The position numbers and the translations under genes were made by a program. Of a DNA stretch of 64,000 nt, positions 17,664 to 25,848 are shown piece by piece. The first letter of the stretch is position 1. The number at the start of each line of letters is the position of its first letter. This stretch comes from Arthrobacter sp. SO5. Its GTDB lineage: Bacteria; Actinomycetota; Actinomycetes; Actinomycetales; Micrococcaceae. The stretch is from assembly GCF_020532805.1 (NCBI RefSeq), contig NZ_MQTQ01000041.1, forward strand, positions 1 through 64,000, in the 5' to 3' direction. The notes under the pieces were generated by a model. That model had not been told where the DNA came from and did no database searches. It saw only the letters and a program-made list of their open reading frames with translations.

Positions 17664-18626
17664 ATGTTTGATGCACCGGGACAACTCCGCGCTGTTGTCG
17701 TCGATGACGACAGCGACGTCCGCCTGCTGATTCGCCGGACTCTGGAGATGCAGGGATTCGCCGTTATCGAGGCTGCCTCCGGGGCCGAAGCCCTACTCAG
17801 CATCAATGAACACCAGCCGGACATCGTCACTCTGGACCTCAACCTCCCTGATCTGGACGGTGTGGAAGTGTGCCGCCGGCTGCGCAAGTTCTCCGACGCT
17901 TACGTCTTCATGATCACGGCCCGGGTGGACGAGATCGACGAACTCATTGGCCTGGAAACCGGCGCCGACGACTTCATTGGAAAACCGTTCAGCCCCCGCA
18001 CGGTCCAGGCCCGGGTGTCCGCGGCGTTGCGCCGGCACCGCCCTACCCCGCAGCGCCCCACTCCCCAGCGCCGCGCCACTGACTTCCTGCCGGCCGGAAC
18101 TGCTGACCGCCGCGCCGAATCGGGTTCCACTACCGGTTCGGAGGCGAGCCGGACGCCGCAACGCCGGGCCACCGACGTCGGACCCGCCACGGCGGAAGCC
18201 TCCCCATCCGCAACCGCCGGTGCGGCCGGACGCGATCGCCGCGCCCCGGCTGCCGCCCGCACCCCGGAATTGTCCGGCGTCCCGGATTCCGCCGGCGTCC
18301 CGGAACCCGCCGGCGTCCTGCGGCATGGGCCACTCGTTGTGGAGCCCGAGGCCCGGACTGCCACGCTGGACGGCGCCGAACTGGTGTTGACGCGCACGGA
18401 ATTCGACCTTCTCGAATCGCTGACCGGTGCGCCGCGCCGGGTATGGACCCGCAAAGCCCTCCTGACCAAGGTCTGGGGCAACGAATGGGCCATGGACGAG
18501 CACCTCGTTGAAGTACACATCGGCAACCTGCGCAGGAAGCTAGGCGACAAGGGCCGGGAACCTCGGTTCATCCGCACAGTGCGCGGAGTCGGTTACCGGA
18601 TGGCTCCAGCCGAAGAGGTGGTGTAG
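17664..18626 (+). CDS. OmpR/PhoB-family response regulator
   Basis: A 320-residue two-component regulator. The receiver domain (residues 8-125) has acidic residues VVDDDSD, phospho-acceptor Asp58 in TLDLNLPDLDG and the conserved Lys in DFIGKPFSP. The C-terminal 95 residues are the winged helix (LVLTRTEFDLLESL, then EVHIGNLRRKLGDKG and RGVGYRM). Between them is an unusually long disordered linker of about 100 residues with repeated TPQRRATD and GVPDSAGVPEPAGV motifs. ATG 17664 is preferred because receiver domains normally start about eight residues before the acidic pair; GTG at 17613 or 17631 are alternatives. The sensor kinase follows 75 bp downstream. Confidence 0.88.
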   Translation: MFDAPGQLRAVVVDDDSDVRLLIRRTLEMQGFAVIEAASGAEALLSINEHQPDIVTLDLNLPDLDGVEVCRRLRKFSDAYVFMITARVDEIDELIGLETGADDFIGKPFSPRTVQARVSAALRRHRPTPQRPTPQRRATDFLPAGTADRRAESGSTTGSEASRTPQRRATDVGPATAEASPSATAGAAGRDRRAPAAARTPELSGVPDSAGVPEPAGVLRHGPLVVEPEARTATLDGAELVLTRTEFDLLESLTGAPRRVWTRKALLTKVWGNEWAMDEHLVEVHIGNLRRKLGDKGREPRFIRTVRGVGYRMAPAEEVV

Positions 18627-18701
18627 CTGTCCCCGGCATCGCCCGCCCGCTCTGCGGCAGCCGGCTCGTCAGACACCGAAGCCGGCGCGAGCCGGGAGGC
18701 C

Positions 18702-19925
18702 GTGCTCACGGAATACGGGCTGCCGCACCTCGAACCCGTCGGCGTCCGGACCGGCGCAGGGACTCCCCCCGACACGCTCGGCCAACTCCAGAAACTGCTG
18801 GTCCTGGCCACTAGTTCAACCGGCATCCCATCCGGCGTCGTCAACATCATCACTGCCGACCAGCAGCATCATATTGCGGCGGTGGGGATCGATCCCGGCG
18901 TGTGTTCCCGTGAAGATTCGATGTGCGCCAGGGTCTTCCTCCGCGGCGAGACCACCGTGGTGCCGGACGCGTCCCGGGACCCACTGTTCCATGACCACCC
19001 TTTTGTCACCGGGCGCGTGGCTTCCATCAGGTTCTACGCGTCGGTCCCGCTCATCACGACTGCGGGGTTCGCGCTGGGTTCGCTGTGCGTCTTTTCCCCC
19101 GCCCCCGCCGAGCTCTCCCCGGACCAGCAAACGGCGCTCGAAATCATCGCCGCCCAGGTGGTTGAGGTCCTTGAGCTCCAGCACCACGCCCGCATGCTCG
19201 CCCGGAGCCTGGCAGAGGCCCGAAACAGCAACGCACTCCTGGAATCGTTCGCCGGACGCATCAGCCACGATCTGCGCAACCCGCTGACCAGCGTCATCGG
19301 CTTCACCGAGCTCGGTGAACTGCGGAACCCGGCGGAGGCCGAAGACTTCCGCATTATCGGCAGGACCTCGCGCCGGATGCTGGCCATGGTGGACGATATT
19401 CTGTCATTCTCCCGAATCGGGGGTGCACTCCGGCCCGGCCAGGTGTCCCTCGCGGCATTGGTCCACGGAGTTGAGGAGGACCTGGCTTTCAGCCTCGGCG
19501 AGGCCGGGGCGGAAATCAGGGTTTCCGACGTCGTGCTGCAGGCCGATCCCGAACAGCTGCGCATGTTCCTGCAGAATCTCATCCAGAATGCCGTGGCTTA
19601 CCGGCGCCCTGACGTCCCGCCGAGAATTCGGGTCACGGCCGAGGCCGTCGAGGACGGGGTTGCTGTGCGTGTCACGGACAACGGCAAGGGCATTCCGGCG
19701 GAAGAGCGGGGACATGTCACGGAGCCCCTGGTGCGATTGCATCGCGCCGACGACCCGCCCGGTTTCGGGCTGGGGCTGGCAACGTGTGTCCGGATCGCCC
19801 AGGCCCACGGTGGACGGCTGGAGATCAGCTCCGCCCCCGACGGCGGTACCACTGTTTCACTTATTCTCCCCGTGCCGGTGGTTCCCGGCTGGACGCCGGC
19901 TGCAGCAACCCCCGACGCCAGCTAG
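18702..19925 (+). CDS. GAF-domain sensor histidine kinase
   Basis: A 407-residue soluble kinase without transmembrane helices. Residues about 25-165 form a GAF sensory domain (VCSREDSMCARVF, VASIRFYASVPL, LGSLCVFS). HisKA follows with His189 in RISHDLRNPLTSVIGF. The ATPase domain shows N box QNLIQNAVAY, G1 DNGKGIP and G2 GFGLGLATC. It should sense a cytosolic cue and phosphorylate the upstream response regulator. GTG 18702 has GGGAGG close upstream. Its TAG stop shares the CTAG tetranucleotide with the convergent Hpt-like gene. Confidence 0.9.
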   Translation: MLTEYGLPHLEPVGVRTGAGTPPDTLGQLQKLLVLATSSTGIPSGVVNIITADQQHHIAAVGIDPGVCSREDSMCARVFLRGETTVVPDASRDPLFHDHPFVTGRVASIRFYASVPLITTAGFALGSLCVFSPAPAELSPDQQTALEIIAAQVVEVLELQHHARMLARSLAEARNSNALLESFAGRISHDLRNPLTSVIGFTELGELRNPAEAEDFRIIGRTSRRMLAMVDDILSFSRIGGALRPGQVSLAALVHGVEEDLAFSLGEAGAEIRVSDVVLQADPEQLRMFLQNLIQNAVAYRRPDVPPRIRVTAEAVEDGVAVRVTDNGKGIPAEERGHVTEPLVRLHRADDPPGFGLGLATCVRIAQAHGGRLEISSAPDGGTTVSLILPVPVVPGWTPAAATPDAS

Positions 19926-20323
19926 GACTCGGGGCGGGTCCAGGGCTCGCCCGGGGCCGGCACTGAGGACTCAAGGAGTGCCCCGAGGTGCTGGGCGAAG
20001 TCGGCCGCAGTGGAGTCGAGTTCCCCGGCAGCAGCCAAGGCAGCCTCGAGATCTCCGGCGCGGATGCACCGCTCCACCGCCCGGCTGCGGCCTTCGAGTT
20101 GAATCGCCCCTGCCATCGCCGCCGACGTCGCGACGCTGCGGATCGCGGCCAAAGCGCACTCGCTCTTGCCCTCGAACAGGCTTTGGTGGACGCACGTGAG
20201 CCGGTCCGGCAAGCGTTCGAGAAACCGGCAGACGAAGCCAACGGCATAGGACCTCGACTCCAGTTCGACGGCGAGGCGGTCGAACTGCCCGGTGTCCAGG
20301 ACCATGCCGTTGCCGTAGTTCAT
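19922..20323 (-). CDS. Hpt-like protein lacking the phospho-accepting histidine
   Basis: A 133-residue all-helical protein. The region LAVELESRSYAVGFVCRFLE followed by CALAAIRSVATSAAMAGAIQ and ERCIRAGDLEAALAAAGELD has the layout of a histidine phosphotransfer domain, but the position expected to be His in the usual A-H-x-L-K-G-S motif is occupied by Arg (AIRSVATSAAMAGA) and the Lys-Gly pair is absent. It could act as a docking or inhibitory partner of the kinase rather than a phosphorelay carrier. Its ATG overlaps the TGA of the signal peptidase gene (ATGA, 20320-20323), so it is translationally coupled to it. Hpt assignment is by pattern only. Confidence 0.6.
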   Translation of the reverse strand: MNYGNGMVLDTGQFDRLAVELESRSYAVGFVCRFLERLPDRLTCVHQSLFEGKSECALAAIRSVATSAAMAGAIQLEGRSRAVERCIRAGDLEAALAAAGELDSTAADFAQHLGALLESSVPAPGEPWTRPES

Positions 20324-20985
20324 GACTGGCTCGACTCCGCTGCCTCGTTGTCCGGCTTGGCCGGCTCGGCAGGCTTTCCCCAGATAGAGGTCAGGAGCAC
20401 CCCGACGAGCAGGGCTGGCGCCCCGTAGAGGAGGACAGTCTGCACGAGTGGCTGGCGGAGCGCCCGGATGCCGTCGCCGAGGTAGGGGACAATTCCCGCG
20501 GTGGTGTACACGTAGTCCTGGGACAGGACAGCCGTCCACGGGTCCGGCCCGGGGTTGGCGTCCCCCTTGGTGGTCACGGAGGTCACGCCGGCGTCGTCGC
20601 GGTTGAGGCCGGTGACCCGGTGGGTTTCAATCCGGTGATCGTCAACGGGAATGCTGTAGGTGATGACGTCGCCAGTCTCGAGGTCGGCGACAGGAGTCCG
20701 GACGCTGACCACAACATCGCCCGGGTTGATCCCCGGCGACATGCTCCCGGTGAGCATGGTGGACGTCTGGTAGTTCAGGAACCGCGGTCCCACCGCGAGG
20801 AACAGGAAAAGCAGGGCAGCGACGACCAGGGTGAGCGTCAGGACGGCCCGGCCCACTGCGGCAATGGCCTTCGACGCCGGGCGCCGTACGGTTGCCGACG
20901 GCGTCGAGGCCCGCCGCCGGCCGCGGCCCGGAGTGGCTGCGAGTTCACTCTGGTCAGGAACGCTCATGGAGATGACGTCGCTCAC
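20320..20985 (-). CDS. sipW: ER-type (SipW-like) signal peptidase I
   Basis: A 221-residue membrane peptidase. One N-terminal helix (residues 46-66) precedes the catalytic domain; a second lies near residues 183-203. Catalytic Ser81 is in TGSMSPGI; the general base is His122 in ETHRV instead of the Lys of ordinary bacterial enzymes, and KGDAN supplies Asp142. This Ser-His-Asp set defines the SipW/ER type, which processes TasA/camelysin-like substrates. Start GTG 20985 follows GGAAAGGA. It lies downstream of the TasA-like gene, separated by a strong hairpin, and is coupled to the Hpt-like gene. Confidence 0.9.
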   Translation of the reverse strand: MSDVISMSVPDQSELAATPGRGRRRASTPSATVRRPASKAIAAVGRAVLTLTLVVAALLFLFLAVGPRFLNYQTSTMLTGSMSPGINPGDVVVSVRTPVADLETGDVITYSIPVDDHRIETHRVTGLNRDDAGVTSVTTKGDANPGPDPWTAVLSQDYVYTTAGIVPYLGDGIRALRQPLVQTVLLYGAPALLVGVLLTSIWGKPAEPAKPDNEAAESSQS

Positions 20986-21028
20986 GGGGGTCCTTTCCCT
21001 GCCGGCGTGGATGGTGCGGGTCTAGCGA

Positions 21029-21069
21029 AGGAGCCCAGTTCGGCCGGGTCCGGGCCGAACTGGGCTCCT
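21029..21069 (-). terminator. intra-operon hairpin between substrate and peptidase genes
   Basis: AGGAGCCCAGTTCGGCC (21029-21045) pairs perfectly with 21053-21069 around a 7-nt loop. It follows the TasA-like stop (21095) and precedes the sipW start (20985). There is no U-tract; it may be a partial terminator or an RNA-stabilising hairpin that lowers peptidase expression relative to its abundant substrate. Confidence 0.7.
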
Positions 21070-21094
21070 GTGAAACGCTACTGGGCGGTAGTAG

Positions 21095-21715
21095 TTACTT
21101 GTTGGCGGCGCCGCGCTGTATGGCGGTGAAGGCGAAACTCATAACACTGTTCAGGCCCTGGAACGTGTTGTCCGCGGAGGCCGGCACGGTGAGCGTTACC
21201 CGGAGGTTATCGGCCTTCGTCGCGGTCACCGAGGCGAGTCCGGTCAACGCGATGGCGTTGCCGGTCACAGCCCGGGAAGCCAGAACAGCCGTGGTGGTGC
21301 CGGTGCAGGTGTAGGTGAATGAAGGAGACGTGCCCGCCTCGGTCCACGGCACAGAACAACCATCGATCTTCAGCTGCAGGCCGTTCACAGGATCCGAGTC
21401 CAGCTTGGAGGACGGTGCACCGGCGGTGGTGGTGAGAGTAACTGCGGCCAGGTCTTGGTCACCGCTGTTGGTCAAGGTCACCGCACGCTGGATGGTGTCG
21501 CCCGGAACTGCTCCTGAGGCCGCGACGGCGAGCCGGTTTGTCGCGCCGGCTGCACCGACGTCGAACTTGACGGTGCCGGCGGCCACGGCCGCAGAGGCGG
21601 ACGTGCTGCTCGTGAACCCACCGTAGGTGCCCATGCCGGCAACGCCGGCTGCTGCGGCGAGGAGTGCGGCGGAGGCAAGGACCTTGCTGGACGTGGACTT
21701 GAGGCTGAGACCCAT
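21095..21715 (-). CDS. TasA/camelysin-like secreted protein
   Basis: A 206-residue exported protein with a SipW-type signal: SSKVLASAALLAAAAGVAGM (residues 9-28) followed by GTYGGFTSSTSA, and a mature domain of alternating beta strands rich in Ala, Thr and Val (AAGTVKFDVG, IQRAVTLTNSGDQDLAAVTL, ATKADNLRVTLTVPASA). The TLTNSGDQDL motif is typical of TasA-domain proteins, in which this strand mediates fibre assembly. Two cysteines (CSVPW, YTCTG) may form a disulfide. Start ATG 21715. It heads the operon with sipW and the Hpt-like gene. Role in an extracellular fibre or biofilm matrix is inferred from family. Confidence 0.82.
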   Translation of the reverse strand: MGLSLKSTSSKVLASAALLAAAAGVAGMGTYGGFTSSTSASAAVAAGTVKFDVGAAGATNRLAVAASGAVPGDTIQRAVTLTNSGDQDLAAVTLTTTAGAPSSKLDSDPVNGLQLKIDGCSVPWTEAGTSPSFTYTCTGTTTAVLASRAVTGNAIALTGLASVTATKADNLRVTLTVPASADNTFQGLNSVMSFAFTAIQRGAANK

Positions 21716-21914
21716 GAGAGATTCCGTTCGTAGAGCCGGGCCATGGGCCCTGAGCTTGGTGGTTATTGTCGCCGGCCCCCAAAGGCTGACAAGAACAACA
21801 ATGCCGGGCTCCTTTCAAGGCAGGGCCTCGGTGGAAAACAAGATCACTTCAAGTTTTCCTCAAGGCCGTACTGAACGGTTCACCGGGTTTCAAGAACACT
21901 GGCAGACTGGCCCT

Positions 21915-22811
21915 ATGACTGTACTTATGGCCGGTTGCGGCGATCTGGGCACCGAGGCCGGGCTGCGGTTCGACGCGGCCGGCCACCGTGTGGTGGGCTG
22001 GCGGCGCTCGCCGGAGAAACTTCCGGCCGCCATCAAAGGTGCCGCGGCTGACCTGAGCTCCGGCGCACTGCCGCCCCTCCCGGCGGACACCACCGCCGTC
22101 GTCGTCGCCATTGCGGCGGACTCCCCCACCGAGGCTGCCTACCGGGCGGCCTATGTGGACGGGATATCGAACGTGCTGGACGCTGTGCTGAATTCCGGCG
22201 CTCCCGTACGGCGGGTGCTGTTTGTCTCCTCGACCGCCGTCTACGGCGACGCCGGCGGTGACTGGATCGATGAAACGACGACGCCGACACCCGGCGGTTT
22301 CTCGGGGCGCATCATCCGTGAAGCGGAGGAACTGCTCTACAACCGCCTACGCGGCAGCGGCATCACGCCCGTGGTGCTGCGGCTCGGCGGGATCTACGGC
22401 CCCGGACGCACCCGGCTGATCGACCAGGTGCGCAGCGGCGCCGCGGTGATTCCAGTTGAGCCCCGCTTCACCAACCGCATCCACCGCGACGACGCCGCCG
22501 CCGCGATCGTCCACCTGTGCACCATGGATGCCGTCCCGGGACCGGTGTATCTGGGCGTGGACAACGAACCGGCCGAACTTGGCGACGTGCTGAGCTTCCT
22601 GGCCGCCGAGCTGGGACTTCCCCGGCCGCCGTCGGGCGCGGCTCAAGGTGACCGGCAGAGCGGCGGCCGGCAGAGCGGCGAGCCCTCCCGCGGAGGCAAT
22701 AAACGCTGCAGCAATGGCCTCCTCCGCGACACGGGGTTCCAGTTCCAATACCCCAGTTTCCGCGAGGGTTACCGGGCTATTCTTGCCGGAGAAGGAGTCC
22801 GGCACCCCTGA
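21915..22811 (+). CDS. NAD(P)-dependent epimerase/dehydratase-like SDR protein
   Basis: A 298-residue atypical short-chain dehydrogenase. The N-terminal MTVLMAGCGDLGTEAGLRF contains a GxGxxG-like nucleotide loop; the Rossmann fold continues with VRRVLFVSSTAVYGDAGG, where Ser/Tyr of the SDR catalytic set is visible, and RLGGIYGPGR. It resembles the YeeZ/extended SDR group. A short low-complexity insertion GDRQSGGRQSGE occurs near residue 250. ATG 21915 is chosen because the upstream reading frame crosses the promoter region of the TasA-like gene. Substrate unknown. Confidence 0.83.
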   Translation: MTVLMAGCGDLGTEAGLRFDAAGHRVVGWRRSPEKLPAAIKGAAADLSSGALPPLPADTTAVVVAIAADSPTEAAYRAAYVDGISNVLDAVLNSGAPVRRVLFVSSTAVYGDAGGDWIDETTTPTPGGFSGRIIREAEELLYNRLRGSGITPVVLRLGGIYGPGRTRLIDQVRSGAAVIPVEPRFTNRIHRDDAAAAIVHLCTMDAVPGPVYLGVDNEPAELGDVLSFLAAELGLPRPPSGAAQGDRQSGGRQSGEPSRGGNKRCSNGLLRDTGFQFQYPSFREGYRAILAGEGVRHP

Positions 22812-22854
22812 CCGGGGGCTTTGAATTGCACCACCCACTTCTGCGAGGGGAACC

Positions 22855-23244
22855 ATGGATTTTCAGCACACTATTGAGACGGTCGGCGGGTACATGGATT
22901 TCGCCGGTGTGGCCGTGATGGTGTTCGGTGCCATCGTCTCCATCCCGCTGGCACTGCGCGGATACCAGGTGCGGCGGCGCCCGGCCGGCTCCGAACCGCT
23001 GTCCGTGTACCGGTCGTACCGGCAATTGCTGGGCCGCTCCATCCTGCTCGGGCTGGAACTCCTGGTAGCGGCGGACATCATCCGGACCGTCGCCGTCACG
23101 CCGACGTTCGAGAGCGTCGGCGTACTGGCGATTATTGTGCTTATTCGGACCTTCCTCAGCTTCTCCCTCGAGTTGGAAATCACCGGCCGCTGGCCGTGGC
23201 AGAGCCAGCCGGCAGGTTCCACTACCTCCTCCGCGGCGGGCTGA
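22855..23244 (+). CDS. DUF1622-family membrane protein
   Basis: A 129-residue protein with three hydrophobic helices (residues about 14-33, 58-76, 84-104). The stretch VYRSYRQLLGRSILLGLELL followed by AADIIRTV and a final FSLELEITGRWPW is the DUF1622 signature. GAGGGGAACC precedes ATG 22855. It stands between the SDR gene (43 bp upstream) and the PEP-mutase-like gene (41 bp downstream) and may be co-transcribed with both. No biochemical role is established. Confidence 0.85.
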   Translation: MDFQHTIETVGGYMDFAGVAVMVFGAIVSIPLALRGYQVRRRPAGSEPLSVYRSYRQLLGRSILLGLELLVAADIIRTVAVTPTFESVGVLAIIVLIRTFLSFSLELEITGRWPWQSQPAGSTTSSAAG

Positions 23245-23284
23245 CCCCCTTTCGGGCGTCGCCGTCCCGGGCTAGGCTCGGGGA

Positions 23285-24073
23285 ATGACTGAAAACGTAC
23301 GTTCTCTTGCTCCCAAAGCCTCCGAGCTGCTCCGCCTCCACCAAGCCCCCGAAATCCTGCAGGTCATCAACGTCTGGGACGCTATCTCCGCGAAGGCGGT
23401 CTCCGAAATTCCCGGCGCCACCGCGCTCGCGACGGCCAGCCACTCGATCGCGGCGTCGCACGGCTACCCGGACGGCGAGGAAATCCCGCTCGATGAAATG
23501 ATCGACGCCGTCCGGCGGATCGCCGCCGCGACCTCGCTCCCGGTCAGCGCCGACCTTGAGGCGGGCTACGGGAATCCCGGCGAGACCGTGCGCAGGGCAA
23601 TGGGTGCTGGCATCGTGGGCGCCAATATCGAGGACCAGATGCGCCCGTTGGCCGACGCCGTGGCCCAGATGAGCTCCGTGGTGCGCGCCGCAGAAGCCGA
23701 AGGCATCGACTTTGTCCTCAACGCCCGCACCGATGCCTTCTTGAAGGGCAAGGACCAGGACCCCTCTGCGGTGCTGGCTGACGCCATCGAGCGGGGCCGG
23801 GCCTTCCTCGACGTCGGCGCCACCACCGTGTTCGTGCCGGGCCTGCTGGACGAGGCAACCGTCACCGCGCTCGTGGATGGCATCGGCTGGAACAAGGTCT
23901 CCGTCATCAACGTGCCCGGGTCCCTGGCCCCCGCCGCCCTCCAGGCACTTGGCGTGGCCCGCATCTCCTACGGCCCATGGACCCAGCGCGTGGCGCTGAC
24001 CGCCCTGGCCGACTCCGCCGCCGAACTGTTGGCCGGAGGGTCTCTTCCGGCCGGCACACGGGCCCTGAACTAG
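23285..24073 (+). CDS. isocitrate lyase/PEP mutase superfamily protein
   Basis: A 262-residue TIM-barrel enzyme of the phosphoenolpyruvate mutase/isocitrate lyase group, Mg2+-dependent and cleaving or forming C-C or P-C bonds. Visible motifs: VINVWDAISAKAV, substrate and metal loop SADLEAGYGNPG, GANIEDQM and FVLNARTDAFLKG. The KKCGH-like catalytic loop of true isocitrate lyases is missing, so it belongs to the 2-methylisocitrate-lyase-like/oxaloacetate-hydrolase-like subgroup of undefined substrate. Its stop lies inside the ribosome-binding region of the DUF2071 gene, so the two are probably co-translated. Confidence 0.88.
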   Translation: MTENVRSLAPKASELLRLHQAPEILQVINVWDAISAKAVSEIPGATALATASHSIAASHGYPDGEEIPLDEMIDAVRRIAAATSLPVSADLEAGYGNPGETVRRAMGAGIVGANIEDQMRPLADAVAQMSSVVRAAEAEGIDFVLNARTDAFLKGKDQDPSAVLADAIERGRAFLDVGATTVFVPGLLDEATVTALVDGIGWNKVSVINVPGSLAPAALQALGVARISYGPWTQRVALTALADSAAELLAGGSLPAGTRALN

Positions 24074-24083
24074 GAGGATTCGC

Positions 24084-24818
24084 GTGGACATTGACCCGTG
24101 GCCGGAGGCGCCCGGGCTGCCGGCCCCCGTCATCATGGGCCAGCACTGGACCGACGCCGTCTTCCTGCACTGGCGGATCCCTCATGCCGTCGCAGCGGCA
24201 TTTATGCCACCCGGTGTGGTGCCGGATGAGTTCGACGGGTCCGCCTGGGTGGGGCTGATCGGGTTCCGCATGCAGGGCGCCGGTCTGGGCCGCGGACCCG
24301 GGATTCCCTATTTCGGAAGCTTCAACGAGATCAATGTGCGCCTCTACTCCAAGGAGCCGGACGGCACCCGGGGGGTGGTTTTCCTCAGCCTCGATGCGTC
24401 CCGGTTGGCGGTGGTCTTGACTGCGCGGGCGGCCGGGATTCCTTATGTCTGGTCGCGGGACCGCTTCCGGGCGGCCAGGCTGCCGGACCCGTCCACCGGT
24501 TATTCGGTCCGCCGGTTTCGGGGTGGCGCGCGGAGCGACTTCGCGGTTGCCCCGGAGTTCGACGTCGAAGCCACGGATCCGCTGTCCGTCCACCTCACGG
24601 CGCGGTTCGGTCTGCACACCCGATTCCGGGGCAGGACGCTGTACGTTCCGAATACGCACACCGCGTGGCCGCTGGTGAGGGCTCAGGTGACAGTGCTGGA
24701 GGACCAACTCATCTCAGCAGCGGGCATTACCGTCTCCGGACCACCTGAATCGGCGCTGTTCTCCCCCGGCGTCTTCACACAATTTGGCCGGCCCCGGACC
24801 CTGGAGGACGGGCCCTGA
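24084..24818 (+). CDS. DUF2071 (YqjF-like) protein
   Basis: A 244-residue cytosolic protein of the DUF2071/YqjF family. Recognised from the N-terminal WTDAVFLHWRIPHAVAAAFM, the FNEINVRLYSKEPDGTRGVV strand and the FLSLDASRLAVVLTARAAGI segment. GTG 24084 has a perfect AGGAGG six bases upstream (24072-24077), overlapping the stop of the preceding gene. Function of the family is unknown; it has an acetoacetate-decarboxylase-like beta-barrel. The gene is followed by a region of broken genes. Confidence 0.85.
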   Translation: MDIDPWPEAPGLPAPVIMGQHWTDAVFLHWRIPHAVAAAFMPPGVVPDEFDGSAWVGLIGFRMQGAGLGRGPGIPYFGSFNEINVRLYSKEPDGTRGVVFLSLDASRLAVVLTARAAGIPYVWSRDRFRAARLPDPSTGYSVRRFRGGARSDFAVAPEFDVEATDPLSVHLTARFGLHTRFRGRTLYVPNTHTAWPLVRAQVTVLEDQLISAAGITVSGPPESALFSPGVFTQFGRPRTLEDGP

Positions 24819-24858
24819 GTCCCCACTGATCCTCCTGGCAATTGCAGCGCGGGGCACC

Positions 24859-25105
24859 TCAGTCCGACGAGTTCTGGCGGGACGTGATCCCGAAGCTCCG
24901 GGACTGCAGCTCGGTGAAGTTCCCGACGCTGGCGCGCACCGTGCACCGGGGTGTGACCTGCAGGGCCGTCACAGTGAGCCCCGCGCTGTCCACCGCCAGC
25001 GCCCCGCCGCAGCCGTCGGAGAACCGTACCCGCTTCTCGCCGCCGGTCACCGCGGCGAGCATCTGCGAGGGCTTTCCCGAGGCGGGGCTGGCGTAGAGCG
25101 GGTTC
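24859..25105 (-). pseudogene. 3' fragment of a secreted-type protein
   Basis: The last about 80 codons of a gene remain. The peptide reads NPLYASPASGKPSQMLAAV and later VRFSDGCGGALAVDSAGLTV and ends RSFGITSRQNSSD, which looks like a folded C-terminal domain with one conserved Cys pair. Upstream of about 25105 the same frame passes into the antisense of an RHS fragment, so the gene has lost its 5' part at this junction. The open frame of 355 codons that covers the whole area is therefore a chimera of unrelated pieces. Parent family not recognised. Confidence 0.5.
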
Positions 25106-25848
25106 AGCTCATCGGCCGCGTGGGCACCGCCACCTACGACCCGGCCGGGCGGCAGCTGTCCCAGACGGACCCGGCGGGGCACACCACCACCTGGACGTAC
25201 GACGCCGCCGGGTAGGAAGCCACCACCTCGGTGGACGGGAAACTCCCGGACTCGATTGACCGGGACATGCTCCGCCGCCGCGTGGTCATTACCGATTACG
25301 CGGGCACTGACGGGCTCGTCGTGGAGCACAAAATTGGGTTTGACCGTTGTGGGCGGTTGACATCCCGCACCCGCGGCGGCCGGGGCCTGTACTGGGAGTA
25401 CGACGGCGACGGGAACCGGACCCGGTTCACCGATGCGTACGGAACCACCACGACCTACACCCGCGACGCCACCGGATTGCGCCCGCTCACCGACGACGAA
25501 CTGAAGGCCCACGACGGCTCCTCGCGGGGAGCGTTCGCCGCTGCCGGGGATTGGATCAACGAAAACCGGGAATATATCGGCGCCGCCGTATTGGTCGCCG
25601 CCGGCGTTGCGCTGATGTGCACCGGTGTGGGTGGCCCGGTGGGGCTCGTTCTCGTCGGGGCAGCATCCGGGGCCTTGGTCAGTGCAGGTGCGTCGATTGG
25701 GAGGCAGCAGGCCACGACTGGAACAGTGGACTGGGGACGGGTCGGCCGCGATGCCCCGCATGCTGGGGCTGAGCTTCTTGACGATTTTGTTTGCCACTTG
25801 ATGAGCCTGCGTTTCGTCGTTGTCGACGAGTTCGACGTACAACCTTAA
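25105..25848 (+). pseudogene. RHS-repeat/polymorphic toxin remnant with in-frame stop
   Basis: Two consecutive open segments in one frame encode YD-repeats: VGTATYDPAGRQLSQTDPAG and TWTYDAAG, then after a TAG at 25213-25215 YWEYDGDGNRTRFTDAYGTT and TYTRDATGLRPLTDDELK. A hydrophobic pre-toxin segment (AAVLVAAGVALMCTGVGGPV) and GRVGRDA follow, after which similarity stops abruptly. The N-terminal thousand or so residues and the toxin domain are missing. This is a decayed fragment of a large RHS protein, left by recombination; no function is expected. Confidence 0.75.
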
